From: Ophioceras dolichostomum | Taxonomy: Eukaryota > Ascomycota > Sordariomycetes > Magnaporthales > Ophioceraceae | Assembly: GCA_003049485.1 (NCBI GenBank) | Contig: PYST01000287.1 | Span: 1 to 52,470 of the forward strand | Direction of reading: 5' to 3' | Length of the DNA stretch: 52,470 nucleotides | In this document: piece after piece, positions 45,390-52,470 of the stretch | Position numbering within the stretch: the stretch's first letter is position 1 | Layout of the letters: each line of letters starts with the position of its first letter | The notes under the pieces: model-generated | What the model saw: only the letters and a program-made list of their open reading frames with translations | Database searches by the model: none | Told to the model about the DNA's origin: nothing | Program-made: the position numbers and the translations under genes

Positions 45390-47049
45390 CTACACGCGCT
45401 CCTTGTCCACAGGCCACGGCTCCTCCTCCGATCCGTCGCGAACACCCCAGGCGTCGCCGCCCTCGCCGTCCTCACCGTCCCCGGAACCAGACGACCGCGG
45501 CTGCGGCGAGGAGGCCGGCCTGAAGACGCAAATGGTCGGGTTGATGTAGTTCTCGTCCTGCGCGACCCGGCTGATGAAGTCGACCACGGACGCCTTCGCC
45601 TTGACCAGCAGCAGCTCGCCGACGCTGGTCTCGCCGCTGCTGAACACGGGGCAGCCGAGGGTGGAGACGAAGTCTGGCACCTCGGGGTGGAGGAACGGCT
45701 CGGCGCCGTCCTCGACGGATGGACCGCTGCTGATGACCGTGTCGAGAGGGAAGGCGGAGATCGTGTAGCCACGTGAGCGCTGTGTAGGGCGTTTTGCCGT
45801 TGTTGTTGGAGTTCATCCCGTCCGTCCGTTTGTCAGCAGGCAGCAGGCAGCAGCAACAGCAGCAGCTAAACGATTCTATGATGGGCGACGACACGATACG
45901 TAGGGGTGGGTGCTGCCAGAATGTGACAAGGGGAGGGAAGGGAGGTACGGTGTCGTGGTGGTGTTAAAAACACCCCCCGACACCGACAACATACATACCT
46001 CACGCAGGAACTTCCGGAAGCCATCGGACTCGATATTGTCGGCGTCGTAGCAGCTGCCCAGCAGAACAAGCGAGCTCATGCGCCGGCCCCACGCCGCCCA
46101 GTTCTTCTCCCGGCCGAGGTAACCCTCGATGGCGTCGCAGCCGTCCCCGACGGCGACGACGTCGACCCTGGCGTCGGGGTTCGCGAGCCGGGGCAGCGCG
46201 ACGTCGAACAGGTAGCGGACGTGCTCGCCGGCGGTCTCGTTGCCGGGCGCGCGGTTGGCGTGCGCGAGCGTCTTGTGGCCCCAGAGCGCGGCGCTCGGCA
46301 TGGGGACGGCGTCGCGGCCCCAGTTGTTCAGCGCGCGCCTGCCCTCGGGCCACCACCAGAGCTGGCCCGTGTTGGCGAGGACCAGGCCCGGAGGGGAGGA
46401 GGAGGGAGAAGAGGCGAGCAGCAGCTTGGCGAAGCCGACCAGGCTGCCCTCGTCGACGCCGCCCGGCCCGTCGACGAGGCGGTACGCGAGCACGCCGAGG
46501 TTCTGGATCGACTCGCCGATCACCACGACGACGCGGGGGCGCGCGGGGAGGTCGCTCGAGGCGAGGATGGGCACGTGCGGCTCAGTGGCCAGGGCGGAGA
46601 GCGGGAGGCGCAGCTTGGTTAGGCCGATGGCTTCGAGGCGGGAGTGAATGATGTTTTCGAGCGCTTCTGTTTGTGCGGGTCATGTGTGGTTACAGGTCAG
46701 TCGGTCAGTCAGTCCTCTGAGTTGTCCTTGCTAGGTAGGTATCCATGAACTTCCTCATTTTTCGTACCGTGGAAGGCGAACCGCTGGCGCTCGTTCCAGC
46801 GGTCGTTCTTGTTGATGAAGAACTTGTAGTAGGCCCTGGGCTCCTCGATGCTCCGGACCTCATCCTTATTGTTGATGAAGTACCTGTCGACGGCCAACGA
46901 TTTTTCTGGAAATTAGTGAATGCGCTCGATCGATCACAACAAGGCTTCGCGGAGACCGGGGGAAGGAAAGAAGAGACTCACCCAAGCTTCGAGAGATCGG
47001 GCTCGAATTTCGGGTCCGGGGGCAGATTTGACCACACGCGACGATACAT
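45390..47049 (-). CDS. Arb2-domain protein
   Basis: 413-aa product. Exons 47049-46982, 46883-46768, 46666-45999 and 45779-45390 join in frame. N-terminus MYRRVWSNLPPDPKFEPDL runs across the first intron into KLGYFINNKDEVRSIEEP, then YYKFFINKNDRWNERQRFAFH, the opening block of the Arb2 fold. The core is an alpha/beta-hydrolase-like domain: VVVVIGESIQNLGVLAYRLV, GLVLANTGQLWWWPEGRRAL and VDVVAVGDGCDAIEGYL. The C-terminal block has FVSTLGCPVFSSGETSVGE. Arb2 is known from fission yeast, where it binds Argonaute in the ARC complex for heterochromatin formation, and from the C-terminus of Hda1-type deacetylases. A role in RNA silencing or chromatin is therefore possible, but stand-alone fungal members are mostly uncharacterised. 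Confidence 0.85.
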
Positions 47050-47688
47050 GGTGGGTGGTCGGGAGAGAGAGAGAGAGAGAGAGCGAGAGAAAGAGACCAC
47101 AGAGAATTGAAGATGCCTATTTTTTTAATTTTTTTTTCGTAAGATGTTCGATATCTTCTTCTGGGAGTCCAAAGATTGTCAATCGGGAGGACAAAATGCA
47201 TTGCGCGAGGACGTTGCGAGAGTCCAGGAAGGAGGAAGAAATGAATGCGGACCCTCGTTCCTTCTGTCAATGTTTGGAGAGTTGAACTGGTTGGGCAAGG
47301 CACGAAGGGAAAGGGCAAGAGAGAAATACCAGGCAACGACCGATCGTCGCAATGAAATTCCTAGATGGTGGACGGCGGTGGAGTTGGAAATGTGAAAGAA
47401 AGCAAACGCGGCGGCAGCCTGCCGACGGGGAGAAGGCCGTCACCATCCACGAAGCTCGACCAACGAAAGGGGGACATCAAAGGGTGCCCAGGTATTTGCT
47501 AGCTAGCGAAAGCCCATGGCTCAATTTACATGTATTTTTACAAGCATAGATGCCGGAGGTCGCTAGAGCCCCCGATAATCCTCACTGCCCGACGGTGATG
47601 CTCGTCTAAACCCAGCACCAGCGGCAGGCCACCTTCCTCCCCCGGTATTCTTTCGGCTTCTGAGCATTTTGCCGCTCCCTCGCCTTCT
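47050..47688. other. Intergenic, no gene seen
   Basis: 639 bases between two tandem minus-strand genes. An AG dinucleotide run lies at 47065-47082 and a T-rich patch at about 47117-47140, probably promoter of the Arb2-domain gene. Confidence 0.6.
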
Positions 47689-48340
47689 CTACCAGCTAGC
47701 CTTCTTGACACCAGGTATATGCCCCGCCAACGCTTTCATTCGGAAGTTAAACTGCGAATGCGCAAAGAAGGGTGCGTTTTGTTAGCCAAGCAAATCCATA
47801 TGGAGTGTATAGGGCACCATGTTCGTCGGGGATCGTCCCGCCACAGCAGCAGACTACCAGGTAGTGTTCCACCATTATGGCAGCACACGGACTGTAAAAG
47901 CAAACATACTCTTGTCATCTTGAAGTCGCTCAAAACACCCCTCGTCTTCCCGCCTATGATGCATCGGTTCCGGATCTGGGTCGGCCGGGTGTAGCAGTGC
48001 ATCTGTGTGAGTTGCAGTTGCGCCTCGGCCCTCATTCGGGGGGGGAGCGTGGTGTTGCGGATGATGTACCGAAGAGCTTGTCTATGGGAAGGTGGATATT
48101 CAAGGCACGCGAGGCCAATTGACGTGTTAGCAGCCTGACGACTTGCAATGGACGGGACGGACCGGTGTTGGGGATCGGGAGGAGCAAGCATCTCGGGAGT
48201 TGGGAGACGTTGCCGAAGACCATCACGACGAACCTTTCGGGCTCAAACTCGGCGAACGTTTTGCGCTTCGTGTGGTCTCGGACGATGCGCGTCCGGATGA
48301 TGCAGCCCAGGTCGAGCACTTTCGACCTGAACATCGACAT
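47689..48340 (-). CDS. mrp2: Mitochondrial ribosomal protein uS14m (37S Mrp2)
   Basis: 113-aa small-subunit mitoribosomal protein of the uS14 family. Exons 48340-48234, 48081-47910 and 47751-47689 join in frame; introns start GTTCGT and GTATGT and end CCATAG and TTCGCAG. MSMFRSKVLDLGC and RDHTKRKTFAEFEPER lead into QALRYIIRNTTLPPRMRAEA. The signature LTQMHCYTRPTQIRNRCI is complete, and the protein ends FRMKALAGHIPGVKKASW, the usual C-terminus. Length and order match the family closely, including the arginine-rich segments that contact 3' domain rRNA. It acts in the mitochondrial matrix. Nothing odd was seen. Confidence 0.95.
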
Positions 48341-48786
48341 TTTGGCGTTTGTGGCTGCTTCGCAGGACGAAACCGAGTCCTTGGTGTTGTGCTGGTTGTC
48401 GACGAGGGATCGATTGAGATTTCGCGACGTCGGTGATCGAAGTCACGTGATTCGGCACACCCACGAAGCAGCCGGAAGCTACAGCGCCGAATTAGTGGAG
48501 CCTAGGGGTAGAGTGGAGCGAAACAGGTACATATCACACATTGTCCTCACGAAACTAATCTGCCTTTCGTTCAAGGGGCAAGAGGCTGCTATGTGAAAGC
48601 AGGTAGTTCTACATTTACGTTCTGCTAATGATTCGACTTTGCAGACAACTTTGAACTTGGCGTAGTTGGCCCTGGATTGCCTCTGTACATCAGCCCCCCT
48701 TGCCATAGCAGGTTTGTGGAGGCGATTCTGCCCGAACGATTCTGTCATGCCCCCCTGACTCTACGTCGTCGGCCGCCTAAGAGTGC
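48341..48786. other. Intergenic, no gene seen
   Basis: 446 bases between uS14m and the truncated phosphotransferase-like gene. No coding feature recognised. Confidence 0.5.
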
Positions 48787-49680
48787 TCATGTCCAACTGT
48801 CGGCGAAGAAGGAGACGTGGCCGCGAGCGTGCTTTAGAGTTTCGTGCAGTTTGTGGGATACCAGAACACCACGAGCATGGGACTGATCATCTGACCAGCA
48901 ATGAATAGGTAAGGCTGAAACGCAGAGGGGTAGAGGGGTAGCTGCCAAGCTGCCAAGCGTCCGGCCCCCCTGCCACGCCGCCAACTCCTTGATGATGGAT
49001 ACCACCCGCTGGACGCAGCTCTGCTTGGCTTCCTCCGTCATTCCAGCCCAGGCCTGGCGCAGAGTGCTGCCGTCCACCTCGCTCACAAACAGGTAGTACC
49101 GGCCGTTGAACTCGGCGTGGTGGTGGACATTGGGGGTGAAGAAGCTGGGGCCGCGGGTTCGCAGTCGCCCCAGCGTCACGTGCTCGTGCTCTACCTGCGG
49201 AATGCGCTTGTCGAGGAGCCTCACTTTGCAATACGCCTCCCCAACCTTCCAAACAGCAGATACGTCGCCGGCATCGTATACTCTGCGGGGTAGACTAGTC
49301 GGTGGCAGCGGTCGAGACTCGGGGGGAACGGGAGGAGCCTGGGTAATGGCGTAGAAGGAGCCCTCGCCGTCGCTCCAGAAAGGGCCAGACTCTGGGGCGG
49401 CGGGCACCCGCGAGAGAATCATTTCCCTCCAATGATCCAGGAATGGTCGCTGATCTCGCGTATGGAGTCTCTGACGGCAGTTTCGGGGGGCATTGCGGAA
49501 GAGTTGTGGCAGCAACAGCGGTCGTTGGGAGGGAAACCGAAGATCGAGGTGAAGAATTGAAGCGTCGCCAGGGGCTGGATTTGTCGGTGGTAGCAGTTGC
49601 GCTAGCGTCCACGCTATTGTGGCCTGGATGGTCGGTAACCGCCCGCTAACAGTGGGAGACTGGTCAGTGGCACGCCACAC
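48787..49680 (-). pseudogene. C-terminally truncated aminoglycoside-phosphotransferase-like protein
   Basis: 297-codon frame. Residues about 130-235 match the N-lobe of the fungal APH/choline-kinase-like family: RRVYDAGDVSAVWKVGEAYCKV (nucleotide-binding beta strands with the Lys), EHVTLGRLRTRGPSFFTP and HHHAEFNGRYYLFVSEVDG. The helix TEEAKQSCVQRVVSIIKEL and AAWQGG follow. The similarity stops there, and the catalytic HxDxxxxN loop and DxD magnesium site are absent; the last 60 residues do not resemble the family and no continuing exon was found down to uS14m. It is therefore probably a fragment without kinase activity. The N-terminal 100 residues are Pro/Arg-rich and may include unrecognised introns. 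Confidence 0.6.
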
Positions 49681-49792
49681 TAGGTATCTAATTTCCAGCT
49701 GTCAGCCCCTAAGTCCCTACCCCTGTTGCACCGCTGATAGAAGGCCGTAACTGTGTTGTTAACGCCTGAACATGGCCAACAAGGCGTCCAAT

Positions 49793-49815
49793 AGGTAGGT
49801 ACCTACCTAGGTATC
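49793..49815. repeat. Palindromic AGGT/ACCT array
   Basis: AGGTAGGTACCTACCTAGGT is an inverted arrangement of AGGT and ACCT units, able to fold back on itself. Confidence 0.85.
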
Positions 49816-49942
49816 TATCTACACTATTTTTGACAAAAGTAGCCTTGGCCTATTTTATCTATCAACAAGATGCACATTATTTCGATTCCAAAATAATAAA
49901 TTCGGCGGCGGGGCCGTGACGTGAATGTGGTAATGGTAGGCG

Positions 49943-50535
49943 ATGGTTGCTGGTCCTCCGTCTGCTGCTGTTGACTTGGACACCCTAGACGGGTTGGTTT
50001 GTGCCCTCCCCCTCTCAGCGGATTTGGATCACATTCGAGGCCCATCTGGGGTCCTCACGGATGCTAGTACGGCCTACTCCTTCAACGCAGTCGACTTCAA
50101 GCAAGGGGAGCTTGCGACGCATGCAACCGCGCGAGCCGCTAGCCTGCCAACAAATCGCAGTCACTCTGAGGTTGGAGAAGCTGACACCTCACTAACACGC
50201 GCATCTGCCAGCTGCACGGGCAGCGTGGGTCGTCAATGGGGACAGGGACGTCCTGCTACACTGCGCCATCGCCGACTTCGAAGACTGCGATCCTGACGAC
50301 GACATGGATTACAATTCACGCCACAAATACTTATACCGACGCCTGGTCAAAGGCATCCTGATCACCTACGTCGAAAGCAATGGCATGCTGTGGGAGTCGG
50401 CGTCGTGGTCCGACTGTCCGGACGAGGACCGGCGCCGCTGGGCCGCCGAGCTCGAGAACCTCGTCGCGGAATTGCACGCCGCGGACATGGTCTGGGGTGA
50501 CGCTGAGCCTCATAACGTGCTAGTTGACCCAAATA
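49943..50535 (+). pseudogene. Truncated kinase-like (APH/RIO-type) relic
   Basis: A protein-like frame (LDHIRGPSGVLTD, YSFNAVDFKQGELATHA) is followed by a likely splice acceptor (CATCTGCCAG near 50210). A second exon then reads AAWVVNGDRDVLLHCAIADF and RRLVKGILITYVESNGMLW, then ELHAADMVWGDAEPHNVLVD. The last block is the catalytic loop of fungal APH-like kinases (HxxxxVWGDAxPxNVLVD). Homology ends abruptly after NVLVD; the DFG-like metal site expected next is missing and the sequence becomes the antisense of another relic. The gene is therefore cut at a breakpoint near 50535. Confidence 0.55.
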
Positions 50536-51675
50536 AGAGGCAATGTTCCCGTGTGACCGATGGCCACGTCCCCATCCTGAAGGTCGAGCAGGGGAGTTCC
50601 ATCGCTTTCGGGCAGCCGGGGCTGGCGGACGGATGTAGCAGCAGATGAAGGCGACGACGACTGAGCAGGTGCAACAAACGCCTCAACCACGTCCATCTCC
50701 AACGACTCCTTCTCTTTGCGGCCCTTCCATCTATGACGCTTGCTAGCCGCCGTCTCGTGACCGGCGCCCGCCAAGGCACGATGCTTATTAGTGCCCCGCG
50801 TCCAGTCCAGGGTCAAGACGACAAATTGCCTGCGCAGTACGAGGATGTCAACGAGGTGCCGCTCCGTCGGATTGCTATTGACTAACGCGACAATCCTCCA
50901 GAGACTAGGTAGGTTCCACTCTCGGGTATTCGTCCGGGTTGAGGCTGTGCCGGGTGATCGGCGTGGTTGGTGCGAGGTTTTCCAGGATTACGGGGAATAT
51001 GGAACCGCTAACCAGCAAGGCAGTTGTCGCTGGGCGGGTTATAGTAGATCCGGCATCTCGGCATCTCCAGCTTGTGTGGAATCTGACGTGAGTTCGGCCG
51101 TGGGCTCGAGCTGTCATGGAATTGGGGGATGACGGTGAAGTCGACGTCGTGGGTGCACTGGACGACGCCGACCACGCCCCAGCCGCCGACTGTGAGCCAC
51201 TGGACAGGTTGCAGGCCGCCGTCAGAACTACGCGGGCATTGGGAGGAGACTCTAGCGACGCGCGTTGGAGGGCATCGGCCAGTTCGGCGACGGAGAGTGC
51301 ATGCGGCTGTGCCGCGGTCACTGTCGAGGCCGTAGGCTGCAAGGCTTGCGCGGGGCGGAGGCTTTCGAGCAACTTCACCACTCGCTTGTTGTGCTCGCTA
51401 GAGTCGCTTGCTAGAGTTGCTGAAGGCCTGGGTCGATCCCGACATGGCCGTGGGTATACGAGACTGGAAGAGGGTACGAAGAGAGGTAGGAACAGGAAGG
51501 GGGTAAAAACGAGAGGTATAAGGAGAGGCAGGAGGAAATATTGCGATGGAGAGAAGAACTGAGTGACGGCCACCACGGCGCCGATAAAAGTTTGGGAAAA
51601 GCCTGAGCCGTCCCTGTCACCCCATATCCATAAAAGAGGTGAAAGACGGTCCAGGTCATACTCAAAGCAATGCAT
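50520..51675 (-). pseudogene. Frameshifted N-terminal part of a fungal protein-kinase-like gene
   Basis: Protein-like blocks occur in order on the minus strand but in alternating frames. SVAELADALQRASLESPPNA is followed, after a shift, by CTHDVDFTVIPQFHDSSSPR and RCRIYYNPPSDNCL. After a one-base insertion comes VSGSIFPVILENLAP and NPDEYPRVEP, and after a 4-base insertion LWRIVALVNSNPTERHLVDI, then DGTPLLDLQDGDVA. The pattern (YYNP.SDNCLLVN, then EP.LWRI, then LLDLQDGD) resembles the non-catalytic N-terminus of a fungal Ser/Thr kinase family as I remember it; this is a recollection, not a search. No kinase catalytic domain follows; the frame stops at 50520. Three frame disruptions plus the missing catalytic half mark it as dead. 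Confidence 0.5.
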
Positions 51676-52175
51676 CGCTGCAGAATTCTTTTCGGTAAGG
51701 CTATCCTCTACTTGCTACTAGTAGTTTATTGAGGGGAGGGGAGTTGAAGGCCTGCTCAAAGTCCAGCATAAATGTGTACGATGAGCGGAGAGCCACACCC
51801 CACTCGAGAACGAGACAACATCTTTAGACTCCGACACGGACTTCAATCCATCTCTCAACCACACCAATCCATCCAACCCCTCGATAAACATTCAACACCA
51901 CAGCCGCACTTCTTTCGCACGCGGGTAGACAGCGAAGGTTTCTTTTCAGGGCGAGAAGAGGGAAAAAAAAGAAAGAACCCATATTAGGTGGCTTGCGATC
52001 GGTCGCATGTAAAATTACCTGAACAAGATCGAAACCCCGAGAGGAGAGAACCCAGAGAGAAATCTCACCCCCCAATCTCATACCCCCCAAAACCCTAGAA
52101 TCCCAAAGCCGGCCACGCCCACGCGCCTAGGTACCTTACCTAGGTAGGTACCTATTCATTGGCCTTCCCATCATC
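51676..52175. other. Intergenic / promoter of the edge gene
   Basis: 500 bases without a supported gene. Ends with a TACCTAGGTA-containing array (52126-52153) 23 bases before the start codon of the last gene. Confidence 0.5.
52126..52153. repeat. AGGT/ACCT array with TACCTAGGTA core
   Basis: CCTAGGTACCTTACCTAGGT followed by AGGTACCT, immediately upstream of a start codon. Confidence 0.85.
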
Positions 52176-52470
52176 ATGGAATCCCCATCATCGCACCTCT
52201 CGGCGGATCAGGAGAGGCAATGGTACAGGACGGCGAAGAAGGGCTTCCGGAGCCCCCGCCGGCTGTGGGTTGAGTACTGGAAGCGCTACAACACCGTCAA
52301 GGTCCCGCCGCAACACGATACGGACTTTTTGACCGACGCCCTGGCCGCCGCGCGCGTCGGCCAGACCCGGGAGCAGTTCGAGCAGCTTCTGGCCGAGAAG
52401 CACCGGCAGCGGCAGGGCGAATTCGAAAAATCGTCCAACGACGTGGTCAACCAGTGCTTCCGATGGCAAG
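52176..52470 (+). CDS. 5' end of an unknown gene, cut by the window edge
   Basis: Open from an ATG at 52176 to the last base, at least 98 codons. It begins MESPSSHLSADQERQWYRT and continues as a charged, mostly helical sequence (KKGFRSPRRLWVEYWKRYNT, ARVGQTREQFEQLLAEKHRQ). Strong C/G third positions match the certain genes here, and a promoter-like spacer lies upstream. The long minus-strand frame over the same bases is its shadow. No family recognised from this fragment. Confidence 0.65.
   Translation, partial: MESPSSHLSADQERQWYRTAKKGFRSPRRLWVEYWKRYNTVKVPPQHDTDFLTDALAAARVGQTREQFEQLLAEKHRQRQGEFEKSSNDVVNQCFRWQ

Overview
The window is nuclear DNA of a filamentous ascomycete (Pezizomycotina, most likely Sordariomycetes). 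The support is GC-rich coding sequence broken by 45-150 bp GT-AG introns with CTAAC-type branch points, plus recognisable fungal families: HET-domain protein, CRY-DASH, Ipi3, uS14m, Arb2-domain protein and a sedolisin protease. No bacterial, viral or complete transposon gene was recognised. All assignments were made by eye from translated sequence; no database search was run.

Left part (1-8.4 kb) is accessory and partly decayed. An intact five-exon TauD/TfdA-type dioxygenase (726-2259) is followed by a tiny Cys-rich spliced ORF and a small one-helix ORF (both weak). Then come a frameshifted MFS transporter relic (3679-6060), an imperfect 112-123 bp direct repeat (7.2-7.5 kb) and a GNAT acetyltransferase killed by two in-frame stops (7662-8412).

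Centre-left (8.7-15 kb): a hotdog-fold thioesterase (+) and a three-exon CRY-DASH gene (-) converge on a 665-base uninterrupted poly(A) tract at 10448-11112, the strangest raw sequence in the window. From 15.7 to 20.0 kb lies a gene-poor stretch.

Centre (20-30 kb): a 1010-aa HeLo-HET fusion, an allorecognition or cell-death type protein, faces a secreted tripeptidyl peptidase whose propeptide carries a one-base frameshift. The ribosome-assembly WD40 gene IPI3 follows.

Right part (30-48.4 kb): a 5 kb pyrimidine-rich intergenic region leads to a 1075-aa low-complexity orphan protein. Next are a membrane protein (-), a mitochondrial Mgr3-like TPR protein (+), an Arb2-domain protein (-) and the mitoribosomal protein uS14m (-). 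Most of these are conserved housekeeping genes.

Far right (48.4-52.5 kb) is accessory again. It holds a truncated aminoglycoside-phosphotransferase-like gene and two kinase-type relics on opposite strands that meet at a breakpoint near 50.54 kb. The first exon of an unknown gene runs off the edge. AGGT/ACCT microsatellites with a palindromic TACCTAGGTA core recur in many intergenic regions.
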